From Planococcus citri (lineage: Eukaryota; Arthropoda; Insecta; Hemiptera; Pseudococcidae): a stretch of DNA of 64,000 nt. Below the pieces are notes generated by a model that saw nothing but the letters and a program-made list of their open reading frames with translations, was not told where the DNA came from and ran no database searches. Position 1 is the first letter of the stretch; the number at the start of each line of letters is the position of its first letter. The DNA lies in assembly GCF_950023065.1 (NCBI RefSeq), contig NC_088679.1, positions 54,188,001 through 54,252,000 on the forward strand, in the 5' to 3' direction. The position numbers and the translations under genes are program-made. Positions 47,011-60,827 of the stretch are shown one piece after another.

Positions 47011-50000
47011 ATTCCTCAAAGCTCACACCTGCCAGCCAAATTGCTTCATTGCTTTTTGATTTTTCCAAGAACGACTAAAATCTTCAACAATCCTGATCTA
47101 TGTACTTTAGAGACTCATCATCACGATGACAAAGTTCAAGTTGAGGATAGAAAATTTGAGTACAACTATTCTTAGATCGGACATCGACTGAACTGGCGCC
47201 AGTCCTCGATAAAAAATCAACTCATTATTCACAAAACCTTCTCCCTGCAACTCCAGTTACCCAATTAGCCACTCTAATTAGCTGTTTCGCGCCAGCCAAG
47301 CGAAAAAGCAAGGGGTAAGCAAACTAGGCAAATATTTGTGATAAAAAGTGTGAAGTTCGCGTATGTACTTCGAAGTATGCCTATATGCTGTACCTTAATG
47401 TACTTCATTAATACACCTGACTCGCGCGTGCGCGTTCGTGCACGAACCGACATACTACGCACACACCCATATTCACCCCTCTTACTCTCGCATACGTCAT
47501 AATTCTCGGTACACATTTACTTAGACGCTGACCTTGAGATTTTCAATATCTTATCACGCACATACCGAGAGATGACCAAAAGGCATTGCACTCTTAACCG
47601 GTCCGCTTCGTTGCCAATAAGTGAGTGCGAGTGCGCACGTTGTCGTCGTCGTCATCATCGTAGTAGTAGTAGTAATAGTATTCAGCGTATTAATGAACGA
47701 GAGACTCGCAATTACAGAATGAAATACGTATATTATCGATACAATCGGGCGATAATACTCATCTCTCATCTGAGACTCTATCGCTACGGCGGTGTGACCA
47801 GCCAGACTCGACCGATGAAAAAAAAGCTCTTATCGAGCAAAGAATTTTCTCACGAGATAAGGCACGCTGCCGGACGCGAACGGGAAACTTGGTCGTATCG
47901 ACAGGATGGAATGTAATTTCGCGCCAAAATTTTCGCAGGCACCGATCGCCAAGGGCAGGAGGGCGGATTGCGGAGGTAATTTCACTATCGTTACCGCCAA
48001 AAAAAAAAAAGGCTAATACCTAAACCTTCGTCGCTCGATACTTTCATTGCCATCGTCGCATTGCCTCAGCTTGAGCAATCTGTAGTCCTCGTCTCGTATA
48101 ATACGCATTCCGACACTCCATACACGTGAGTAGAGGTACCTCTCAGCCATTCACGCAATTCTGCGTACGCAACGCAGCTTTCGAGTTCGATCGATTCGTC
48201 CGTCCGAGTACGCGGGTACGCGGAACTCCCGACAAGAAGACGGTGACGCTGACGAAAAACGCACCATCGCGTACTCCCGCCAAAAAAAAAGCCGAACCCC
48301 GACCCACAAAATGAGAAAATTTCACATGTTACGAGCGCCCAGCGGCGGAAAATTCCCTATCGGCTGGTAACCTAGGCAACGTCCACGTACAGACTGAGCG
48401 ACGAGTAGGGCAGAACCGTCGCTGTCTCCTCTCGCCTCCCCCCTCCGCATAAATGCCCACTGATCGTACTTACGTGAAAGTCTATTACATTGTATTACGT
48501 AATACGACGATACGTACGAGCCCTGTCATTTTCACGGCTGCATTCGACTCGCCGCTCCCAATAGTCCCTGGTCCCTGCACCAGTCAGCCAGTCCAGTCAA
48601 ACTTCCATCCTTTCTGTACTTCGTTCGTACGAGAGAAGAAAACCTAATTCCAAAACTCCATCGTTCGTAGGACAAATTCTATTTCATTTCCAGTTCGAAA
48701 CGTACATACGTCTTCCTACCTCTCAATATTCATCGATGCTATCATCTGCATTGACATAAGCTTCGCAATTCTACGACATTTGCACGCGTCTGTAGCCTGA
48801 GGGGCTGAACGTGAGCTATGTACAGCACACTCGACCCTGATACACATACATGCATTCAATTTGTCGTCCAAATAAGAATACAGGGTGTTCCATAAAATAG
48901 AGTCAGAATCATCTTATATCAAAAAATCTTCTTTTCCCAGAATTTTCACCATCGCAGTCCCTTCAAAATCAAATTTTCAGTTTCCGAACCATCTACTCAT
49001 AGATCTAGAGTTGTTTCTGTATTCAAACACCCGGGACGTTGTCGTCGAAAAACAATCCCATATACATCTCCTCGGTCTTTGTCATTCTGCACTCCAGTTA
49101 TAGCAAAATTCATCACGATGCTGACCCACAATACATACATTTCCAAATGCAGCCAAAACCAGTTTAGGTCGTCGCGTCGCTCGCGAAAAAGGGCAGTCCG
49201 AAAAAAACCGCTTCATGGTCGCGGTACCGTAAAAAGCGAACGAGCCAGCGTCTGTGTGTGCGGTATTTGGCCGATTTGGCGCAGCGAAACCTCCTCGGCA
49301 AACGTCTTTCTGCGTCTGCATCTTTTTCGGCGGCCGCTGCTCCGACTCCGACGACCAGCAGCATCGAATAGAGTTAGACCAAGAATCGAGATAATGTTTT
49401 ACGACGAGCTCAGCAGCCAGCTTTACTTTAACCGCTCCAAGGTCGACAACAAAATACACACGCTGACGTAGTCGTAAAAAATTTTTCGCAAATTCTCAGA
49501 CGGCGTGAAAGTATCGTGCTTTGCCTTGCTTCGCTTCTTCGCCACAGTCTCTTCTCTCTGCTTGTTTCACGCAGCATCGCTTTCCATACACAACGACCAA
49601 CGGGTACCTCCTCAGCAGCATTAAAATATCTCATCGCAACACCCTCAGCGCCGCTTCCAGACTCTAAATCATCCGAGCATTCGATTATTCGCACGCTATC
49701 TTTCACTCGATGGCAGCGGGAATTCGAAACACGTCCATAAAACTCCCCATCGAACTATCTATTAGATACTGCTCATCATTAACCCGAACCTAGCCCCCCA
49801 CCCCCCTACTCTTCACCTAACTCTTTCTAATATGTACTCGAAACCATCTCATAACGACGAGTCCTAATCACTTTCTTTCCCTTTACTCATTTTTCATTCT
49901 ATATTTGGAACAGCTTCTCTCTGCTTTCCACGTGCGTTGACAATGTATACCCCCCTTTTTTATCACTCCATACTACAAAACAATACATTCATTCATAAAC

Positions 50001-53000
50001 AACCCATCCAGATTGGTACTCGACTCGACACTCGACTATTTACTATCAAGTTCTCGGTATTCACCGACTACCTAAATTGATAATTTCCAAGAGCGCACGA
50101 TGGAAAAAAAAACGAAAACGATAATAAACTAATCCTTTCGTAAGCTCTTTTACGAGCCAACCCAACGAATCCGAAATAAACATCTCCTTAGCAGCAGCGG
50201 TAATTCGACATTTCGTCAAAGGAGAGCTTCCTCTCTTCCTTTTTTTTCTTCGTCACTTTTCGAAAACAATTAACACTTTAACAAAATACACTATAATCAT
50301 TTGGGTGGTCTACGAAGCGGCGGCGGTTGCGGTTCTAGAGCATCCGGTTCACTTGGTCCTTATCTGTACACTTTATACTCAAAAGTTTCCTCTTCTTTTT
50401 TACCACCTCTATCTCTCTCAGCTCTCACCCTGTCCTCTCAATACCTCATACACATCGTTTCATAGTATAACAAAAGCCTGCATCACATACGCTAGGATAA
50501 ACGAGCAGTATTTTCAGCCGAGTTTGAACCTATCTACCTAAGCTATCCTACCCAACGGAGAGTTACAACACGGTAGAATCCATCATCTCTATTTTTACTC
50601 ACTACAAAAACCTCACACGACAGGATACTCCGTTCTATTCCAATTTAATACGGAACCACCTATACTTGTTGGGCCACCTGCAATAACAATGAATTTTTCG
50701 CGCACCAGCCAACATGACAATACATATGTGCGAGTGTTCTATGTATGTATAGAGAGAGAGGTAGACAGAGATAGAGTAATACAGGAGGATGGTTCTACTT
50801 GTAGTATGCGTTTTTCGATATTTTTAGTCCTACGTTTCTTCTTCCTTCCCTATTACAAATACGATGCCATGGGCCATTTCAAGCTCTTCATTGTACCAAA
50901 TAATAACTCTGGGTTGAGTTTTTTTCCTTCACTTCGGTCGTTCTACGCGGGGGTAACTCGTCGAGTTATTCGCGAAATAACCTGCTATTATTTTTGCTAT
51001 GCACGAAGGCTGCAACCGCGTGAGAAATTAGAACTGCGATTTTCTTCTATGGGGTACCCGAAGTGTAACATGCATAGCCCTATTTATCATTTTCGTCGTA
51101 CTGAATACGTTACACGAGTGCGACCAATAGGGAATTATGCAAATACTGCGACAGCGTCGAATTTAGCCAATTCTAATTCTAGAAAAAAAGAATCCCCAAA
51201 CAGCTCACTTCATTCGCAACTGACCTCTGTTTCAAAAACTAGAATCTGTCTCGCTCAACATTTTCAAAATTTCTTCTTCCACCAAAAACACATCGAAATC
51301 TACGTACACATCATAACGGAACCTTTGCAACTTCCTCACCTTCCTTCAAAAATCTACCTTTTCCACACCTTCGAACGTCTCCAAGCAATATTCAACCCAC
51401 GACTCAATCGCATTCCATCGACATCTGCTCTCTCGAATGCACCTGACGATATCATGACCAAACTCGACCCGACCAAATCGACGACGTCGACGACTTTCCT
51501 AAATCAATATATCAACAGTCATTCGAATTAATTGCGCATTTTCCATTCCTGTTCGCGTAAAAGAAAAAAAAAACCTAATCACGGAGAATTTTTTCTCCAT
51601 TAACGAATCACTCATTGGAATAGCTCTCGATACCATAAACAGTACTACGCCCGGTTCTTAGCAATGTTTCGTGCTACTTAGACTAGTTATACTTATTTTT
51701 TGCGCCGCTATTTTAGCATTTCGTGTCGCTATCGCGCAAAAAAGTAGTCTGAAATTCTCGAAATCTAGCCAACTAAGCCGTATCACTCGGCGGGAAAAAA
51801 ATCCTACTTGTACTAAATACTCAGCCTACCGCGGGACCTCTTGTATCGCATTTTTAAAAACCCGATTACACAAATATGGTTCGCGATAACGTACCCAAGT
51901 ATGTAGCTTAGGCTCACTCAGACAACGACCACGATGGCGACGTAGTAATATACGAAAAAAACAACGAAAATAATGAGTACCAAATAATACGTACGTGGTG
52001 GTGGGTACGCGTATTCGATACTCAATTGGCTTCGCGATAAGCGCTCAAAAAATTTACGCGCAAAAAAATTTATCTCGCGATTGATTTTCTCTTCTTTCCC
52101 CCGCCCCCTTGTAGACCTACAAGGCCTTTGGTAACGTCGAGCGTCACGTATCCTTATTGAACCCATATCGAAGATAAGGAAAAATAAATAGCGAAATTGG
52201 ATTTTCGACGAGACGTGCTTTTCACAGACTCCAGAATCAGAAAAATATCATTACACGTTCCGAGGTTGTATCGACTGCCTTATACGTTGACCCAGCAGCT
52301 ACAATGTTTCCTTCATTTTTTCTCCATTAATGTAATCCTACCACAATACAATCGTTTTCGTAGAGAACAAAACTACACTTAAGCGATCGTAAATCGAAAT
52401 ATACACAAACAATACAGGCCAAATAGTAGGAAAAATTTACAATGGGAAATGAGAATAGAAAAAAAAACCATCATCTCACCCAAAACAACAGTACCTTGTA
52501 CAAAAAGACCATTCAAAAGCCAAGTCAATAAATCATTCCTCGTCTATAGCATATGAACCATATACATACAATTCCAACAATAACTTTGTTATTCTATCCT
52601 TTTCCAAGGAACACAGTGCCCACGAAAAGAAAAGATCTGCCTAAAAAAAAAAAAAATATCAAAGACCCAATTCCAAGAAACCCATAAATACTGGCAACCA
52701 GTTCGTTCGCGCCGCTATACTTTTAGGTAGTCGATGAAGAAAAGGGGGAAAAAAACACCAAACCAGTTTGACGTTGGTGAAAAGCGAATGAAAAAATCTG
52801 CACCACCGACCAAGAGACCACGACGATCAACGGTACACTCGTTCTCGTCCACGACCAGCAACCGGTTCGATTGTTGCAGTATGCAAGTACACCGGATAGT
52901 CGGCATAGCTAAACCACGCAAAAGGCTATTGCGGGGGCGAACAATGTACTCTCTTAAACAACGGTTTATTGTGAACGTCTCTGTCTCTTTCTCGCTCCAC

Positions 53001-56000
53001 CTCTCTCATTCGCAGTATCGCGTGTGCCTTCTCTCTAAGATCACGCCGAAACCACGACCACTACAAGATACACAACCAGCGACAGGAAAGGGAAGAGAGA
53101 GAGAGAAAAAAACCGCGCCACGATCATTTCGATCATCGAATCTCATTACCATCGTCAGCCTACGAGACGCCGGCTGCCGCCATTGTCCGACCTACTGATC
53201 TACAATGCTAAAATGCCAAATGCGCCGCGTCTTTCTTTCATTCTCCTCGTACTCCTCCCTGGACATGATCGCGTCCTAAGGTCCGAATCGCGACAAGGGC
53301 TGGGTCGGGGCACCCGGTACATTATGCGACATTTCCCCTTTCAATTTTTTTTTTCTTCTTCGCTATACCATCTAACACGTCGAGACATTTTTCTCTCACT
53401 CACTCTCCCTAACCGTTTTCACGCCGAATGCTAACTTGATCTCGTTTCCGACAAGTACCACATTATACCATTTCACATACACATAGACTAAAAAGGAATT
53501 GCGACACTATGCGTAATTATTCGCTCCTAGATCTATTGTATAGCACAGATGCCCGACCAGCGACCCCCTTTTTTCATTGCTTTTTTCCCGACGACGACGA
53601 CGACGACTACGACGTCGACCCCGACGTATAATTTTTACTACACGCAGACACACACACACCCCAAATAAACGACGTATTATCGTAACCCTAGTCTAGACAT
53701 GAATACCTGTCCGATCCATAACCGCCCTTCTTTTGGCAAAAAAATCTCCCTTTTGTACACACCATCCATACATAGTCCGATAAGAAAAAAATATTTTCAA
53801 AAAAAAAAAAAGGTTGTTATTTCTCCAATACGGACCTTACAATCTGGCATTATACGTATACATCGTTCCCATTGTAATCTCTCTTCCTCGGGGCATTACC
53901 TCGTTTGCTCCATATACGCGTGTAATCAATTCCGTAAACATATCAACTTGTGTCCTTAACTATATTCTTTGGTATTTTATCTGTAACACACTAGAGATAG
54001 TTCTCGTTCATCATATCGCAAATGGACTTTCATATTTTCACCTCTCGCTGCTGCTTGTGTACGTTTGAACCAACAACTTTACTCTCGGTCTAATAAGATG
54101 TGTTTTATGGTATTCCCGCCGCCACCGCCTTCAGCCTCCACCCCCTCCTTACCCTTCGAGAATTCCGCTAGGCTATTTATTTTCACCATTCATCAACATA
54201 TACGTACATACAATATACACATACGTGTACATCTGCATACCCAACTATAATCCATATGCTACGCATACCAAGTTTCATAACCTGTATCAGATTATATTGC
54301 GTCAGCCGAGAATACCTCTACAGGGAGGAAGGAGGAGGAGGAGAAGGGTGAAAACTAATCGCACTCGATACGAGCGTAATTACGTCGATGACGTGTATCT
54401 CTTAATTAGTAAAATTTTTCTCTTCCTCGAGCTCAAATCAAGGGGAAATCGTTTCAAACACACGGATCAGCTGTAAGGCAAAAACGAATCAAAAAATTCA
54501 TAGCAAATTCGCCAGAAAAAAAAACGCCTCAATTCTTTCTTCTAAAACCTTTCATCCGCCAACCAAACAATTCGCGAGTCCCAAAGGATTCAACAAAACC
54601 TCAAAATTAAAATAACGATGACTTTTGGTAGGAATTCTCCAAGATGAGACCGGAATTTTCCAAGTTTGGTCTTTCCCTTGCCCTCAAAATTGAGCTCTCA
54701 ATATTAAGGTACCCAATTTTTCGAATTTCACCCTCCTCTCTCCCTCAAATGTAAATGACATTCTTCTAAAAAACAATTTTTTTTAGGACTTCCAATTTTT
54801 TTTTTCAATTGGTCATTAAAATCTGATAAGTCAGTTTAGAACCGATGCTGCAGAAAAAGAGCCTATGCAAATGGTCCAAAGACTGGAAGAAGGTAGAGAT
54901 TCCTCATCGTATGAAGAAATCAAGTACCAAGCGCCAAACAGTGGACTGTTTCCCACGTACCTGCTGTGAAGTAACAGTGACATCTGTTTGAACTAAACAA
55001 CTTTTATCTAGCTAAATACTGTTCAACATTATTCTGTCAACTGGTAAAAATCAATTAAAGGAAAGTCTCGAATATCTCGATTTCGCCAAATAAGACCATA
55101 TTAACACTTCAGGAGGGGAAGAGGGGGCGAGAAACTTTTCTATCCAAATTCTACTCAAAAAACTCAGGGGGAAAAAACCTCTCACAACCAAGTCAACTAC
55201 CAGTCTAGCCAGGCGAATAAATTCCAATTTTTCTCACAATTAAACCTCTACACGCAACAAGATCGCTTACAACAAATTATTCCAACAAACAGAACAGCAG
55301 CAGGGGCAAAAGGGGTACAATTCATTCAACGATACGGTAGCGATTTCATTCAAAACTCGTCGCGTTATCATTCAACTTATTCAGCATGAAGTTGCACTGC
55401 ACTCTAGCACCGTATGATAAACCAGAGAATCGAGTTATCGAAAATCATTACCGAATGCGGCGTTACGTTCTACGTAAGTGTACTCGGTGGTATTTAGCGT
55501 CACTATGCGTAATAACGCGTAATACATTTGACATTGGAGCACGTAGAACAATGTTGTTGTGCGCGAGAAACTAGTCCATACAACGACCATACGTACAATG
55601 TATCTGTAGAGATATTGTATCTCGGTAGGCGCTTAATTAGCTGCTTATCGGCGATCGCATATCACCGGTTTGTGCGGGGGCGAAGCTGCACAATCATACT
55701 GTAGAAAGCAGGAAGCTCACAAAAGTTCTCCATCTCTATATATACGAGTAAAAGTAACACAACAGCGGGCGTAGGAAGCGTGGATAAACGCATTCAATAT
55801 GCCTATAGTAGTACATATTTCCTTTCGTACAACCACCACCGAGGAGGAGCAATGAGATGAAAAAAATTTATCAATCGTGGCTTCCTTTTATAATTAATTC
55901 TGATCCGCGCCTTTTTTCCAATCTCCTCTCCTCTTCTCTCTGCAAAAATAACGCGACACAGCATTGACCTAGCAACGTTTACAATAGCGTAGGTTCGTTT

Positions 56001-59000
56001 CCTTTCAGATGCATATAGAACTCAATCTGCACTCTTGAGCCAAAAATGAACCCACCTTAGAGAGAAGAAAAAACTACACTCAGAACGAAATATTATACCT
56101 ATAATTAACTGATAAATTATTCTCGGCAGTATGGCGCACATGTGCTTTCTACAATGTGTAACTTTTACCAAATGCAACGCGCCCATAACTTGCTAGAGGT
56201 AGTAGAATAATATGTACATTGTAAACGAATGCATCGTGCATTTGGTGGGTATATTTTGGTCGTATCTTCCTCTTCTACCTCGCCTCCTACGATGTCATCG
56301 GGTATCCAGAAAAAAAGAAATTACGAGTTCGAGTTCGCGTCCGCGTGTTTCGCGCCTTCTTATCTACATTTCCATTTTTATTATCACGTGAGAAACGAAA
56401 TATACACACGTAAGGTATGTCTCGAGACAAACTACTTCGAAGATAAGATATCGTCAACGAACATGCGAGATTATTTATCTATACGGCATTCAAAGTCCAA
56501 CATTACAATTTTCCCCAATTTTGGTTCTTCTATGTAGGTAGTAGGTACCTATCTAGCTATACCCAGAATATCAATCGTCTACAACGTAAATCGAACACAA
56601 ATCGTCAACCGAACCCGAAATCACCTCAATTAATCACTGTTTTTGACACTATCGCTGACAAGACCAGCGGTGTGGTTGCTGCTGCTGCTGGTTCTTTTAC
56701 ATCGCCGAAAAACCACCACATTTTCGATCGAATTTTCTCAGAAATGCTCCCTGCCTGCGTATTTCTTGTAAACGTAATTTTGACCTCATTTCGTCGACGA
56801 GTGCAGGTACTCGACATTCGCACCAACCCTCTTAGTATACAAAAACCACGCTCTATTCTTCTCGCCAACCACTCGAAAAGTAATAAAGAGAAAAACTGCA
56901 TAATCATGCGTAACGCAGCGCAACACATTAGAATAACAACACTATGCTCGTTCGAGCTCTGCAACCCCTACTCTCGACACAGCAGCCACTTTACACATTA
57001 ATTAATAACGGTTTTAAAACGTCAATTATTATTCAACAACCCTCTCGAAATGAAAGAGGTAAATTGAACGAAGAGTCAAAGAGAAGAAGAAAAAAAAGAG
57101 CCAAAGAAGGAAAAAAAACACCGCAAACATAAACGTCTCGACGTTGTCGTCGTCTCTGCACAAACTCGTACTATTATTTCGCAATCAACGCAACAATATT
57201 GAAATTTCGAGTCAATTTCGACTGCTAAAATTATTATTATTCTTTTCAGCACCCTAATTTTTTGCCATATCTATTTCCTTCTCTCACATTTTACAACAAT
57301 ACACTTCAGAATCGCGAAACAAAGGGGTTCGCATATGCTTCACTTCTACTTTCAATTCCAAACTCGTATACTGCTCTTGATCTTTTTCAAATCCGGTCGG
57401 GTCCGCCGCCAACGCAATCAATCTTGGAGGATTTCCCGATTTAATCTTCGCAGACAAATCTACATACAACAATACGTGAGTCATACCAGTATCGAAAATC
57501 TTACCGCTGAGTAAGAGAAAAATCATCATCATTCTACCGCGCATTCTCTGCAGCACACGTAAACGTATCATCGATCGATCCACCGCCGAATATAGACGCG
57601 TACCATCGAATTTTCAACACCTGAACCGCGTTCCCCTGTCTCCGCTCAAGCTCGGCCCCCTCGACTCGGCGTCCATTGCCATCTCGCGACCTTGACGATT
57701 TCGCGCATCATTCAAGCGCCAGCGGAAAGCGGCGCGGATTAAAATTGTAATTTTCGCATAATTCGATATACATATACATGTTATACGCACGTCACACTGG
57801 CTTAAAACCGAGCTCGGGTTGCCGACGACGACGAAGACGATGGTATTCGCCAACTTTGCATATGTGTGTGAGACGAACTACACAACAACTGGTTTTCCGA
57901 ATCAATTAGCATAGCTCGTAAAAAGTATCAGCAGTCACTGAATGGGTAAAAAGCGAGCCAAATTTTAGTCGATAATTTGATAAGTGGTCGTTGGTTGAAT
58001 TGATTTTACACTCGTACGATTAACATGGCTTTTTTATTAGGTTCTCATGCCATTTATCAAGAATTTGGGGAACATAATTTTTGAAAAAATTCCATTTCAT
58101 AAATCACAACCTTAATGGCCTCAAATTCAACTGAGAGGATAAAAAAAGGAGAAACTATACAATAAATTTCAGATTTTTGTTACACATCGTCCAACCGAAT
58201 ATGATCCAATCAAAATTACTCGAACCTTTTTTGATTCATCGAGACATCTCAAAATACTCTCATAATTAGTACAGCTCTGCTCACAATCCACCTGGATCAC
58301 TTCAAGTCCTCAAAGAACCTCTCAATGGGCAATTTTCATTTAAATAAGAACTCGAGAAAAATCCTTCGTTTCCGGTTATGAACTTGGTTAATTGACAGAA
58401 AGTCATCATCCATCAAGCAGCAATCAATCAGTACAGAAAAAAAAGTCTCGTCTCGATGTCAATATGTAATTTCAAATTGGCACCTCGTTAATTGCACCTA
58501 TTACACACTGCAACTTGCCAAACCAACCAATTAAAGCTTCATTAAATTGATGCACTTTTATATTATTAAAAGGGAGAAACCAGTTCATCGAGAGAGCTTG
58601 GGCAATTTTTCAAATCACTCAGATTAATTAATCGACCGCATTAACCGTCGCTCGTGTTCCGACGAGAAAAATACTCTCCACTGCGCACAAAATAATCAAT
58701 TTTTCCTGCTGAAGCACTCCAGCCACCACCATGTATCGAGAGTACACCGAAGAGAAGGCCTTTCTACGAATTACACGTCTCCAAAATAACTACCCGCAGC
58801 ATTCCTCCGATATTGGTATAGGTAAGGTTTCCCTCATCATATCGAATAAACACTTTTAAAAATCCACCATTTTTAACCCAAAAACCAGTCCTGTTGTGTT
58901 TATTCTTTAACCATAAAATTCTCTATGCCGAGCTTATAATAATCTCGTTTTTAGTATTATTACCCTCTAGTACGAGGAAATAGCTGCGGGTCACACGGGG

Positions 59001-60827
59001 ATCACCACCCTATCCATCGTGATCTCAGGTAAACAGAATCGGCGCTACCTGAAAGAAAGGTACCAGAACTTGAGAGCTACATGTTTGATTTCCAATATTT
59101 CTATACGAGTCGCCTTCCTTTTTTTTTCCTATTTCGCCCGGACATACTACATCGATAAATCCACTGAGTACCTAGATGAGAATTCCACATAAACAGGGAC
59201 GACCATCATTCAGCTTCTGCCGAATACAATACGAGCGCCTTTTACTTGGAAAATATGCCATGTACAATACCACTTAATCAAGCCAGTCATCTTTGACACT
59301 TTTACGATCTTTTGAAAAACCGCGTACTCGCCCCTTACTTTACTTATACTGGCAAAACAATCGAAAAAACCTACCAATCAACCGTTACAGAATTCTCGAG
59401 CGAATGTGCAGAAAAACGTGGGCCTTTTCTCTCCCACGAAGAAAAAAGGCATCGAAACGATACTATTTTTCAGGATAAGTTACACAATATCAATGGCAAT
59501 ACCGTCGAACGAAAATTCATTCACCGTATGATACGAAAACTATAAACCACCACGTGACTCGTACTACACGACATTTACGTAACACCCAGCAATACCCGTG
59601 TATTACAACGTGCACGTAATTCTCACAGTCGGCCAGACACACCAACACTCGCGCACGCTTTCAATATCAAAACAAAACAAAACCGTCTGAAAAGTTAAAA
59701 TAATTACAACCTTGATACACACTGCCACCGCGTCCTAATTCATTCTCGTACTCGCAGAAAAGGTCAACGAACAAACCATAAACAAAACCTGCTGTCAACC
59801 CTGCCATCGAGTCCATTCATTCGTTATTATCAACCGATGGATTTCGATATTCCACTCATCGTCTTCGTCTTCGTCGCACAAAGAGACGAGTAAAAAATAG
59901 AAGAAAAAAAAAGGTCGAAAAATTTTCATCAAAACATTACACGCGATCTTCGCCAACGTACAAGATGTAATAAATAAATGTATTTTCGTAAGAATCCCCC
60001 TTGGTCATGCCCCCCGTCCTGAGAGGAGGAAACCAGAGAGGTGACCTTGAAATAGGACGCGCATTTCCCGCGTTTTCCCTTTCGATTGGATCGACGACGT
60101 GCGAGAAAACACGTGATTATCTTCTTTTGTTCGTTCCAGTCGTGGACTTGAAATCTTTTTGAATGCGGCTGCTGTCACAGCTGCCTTGCTCAGAGAGCTT
60201 TTAATACAGGCCAAAGACGTGCTGGATTAAATTCAAAGCGTTGAGGTATATTGTTGCGCAATCGTAACCAGCTTCAATTCATCTCTTTATCCCTTCAACT
60301 GTCTTTTACACGACACTCGTACGTATAACGGTATGGGAATTTTATCGACTTTTTTACCCTTCGTTTCATTTTTTTTCTCTCAAAATAACCCTACGATGAC
60401 GTACGAAACTGGAATTTTCCAACGATACGAAAAAATTAGTCGAGAGATACCTTCAGTAAAATATACTCTAATCCGCGTAAACTCTTGACTATATACCCTT
60501 CAGAAGATTTCAACACAACAAGCCACCCTGTACTACGCCGAACGAACCAAAAATTGATCCTCGAAGAATTAAATTTGCGGAACGCAAGATTTCAACCATA
60601 TTTCAGCCAATGACTCATTGAAACTTCAAGTATGTCTATTGTCTAACTAGGTAACATCGTAAGAAAAATTTTCCTCCAACAAATTTGCATCTCAGAACGA
60701 ACCCTTTCAATTACTCAAGTAAGAGCACAGAAAGGAGCTCAACTTCTCCAATATTCCGCCAACTCAACGCAACGCATGCAATGCAAATTATAAACAAAAA
60801 TGGTATACATTGAGTTTTGAAACTTAC

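Larger units (their letters stand above)
41722..60827 (-). other. Myc intron, 19.1 kb
   Basis: Minus-strand GTAAGT at 60827-60822 to ACAG at 41722. It is less AT-rich than the intergenic DNA to the left and contains many CG dinucleotides. Inside: a five-copy ATGGTAGCAGAGCGTGG repeat family (42.77-42.99 and 46.91-47.00 kb), a CpG-rich island (45.43-46.16 kb), six CACGTG boxes, short CGT/ACG trinucleotide tracts (near 41904, 42344, 47641 and 53590), a poly-A run near 44357 and an unexplained 280-codon plus-strand frame at 50689-51531. No other exon was recognised, but small or noncoding exons cannot be excluded. Confidence 0.8.

Noticed and set aside
49079..49471. Overlapping plus and minus frames of 125-130 codons
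   Set aside because: Both strands are open in the same GC-richer patch of the Myc intron, with no motif or codon pattern; low stop density explains them.
52734..53198. 154-codon plus-strand frame with a basic start
   Set aside because: The basic, Ser/Arg-rich text looks compositional, with overlapping frames nearby and no recognisable domain or splice context.
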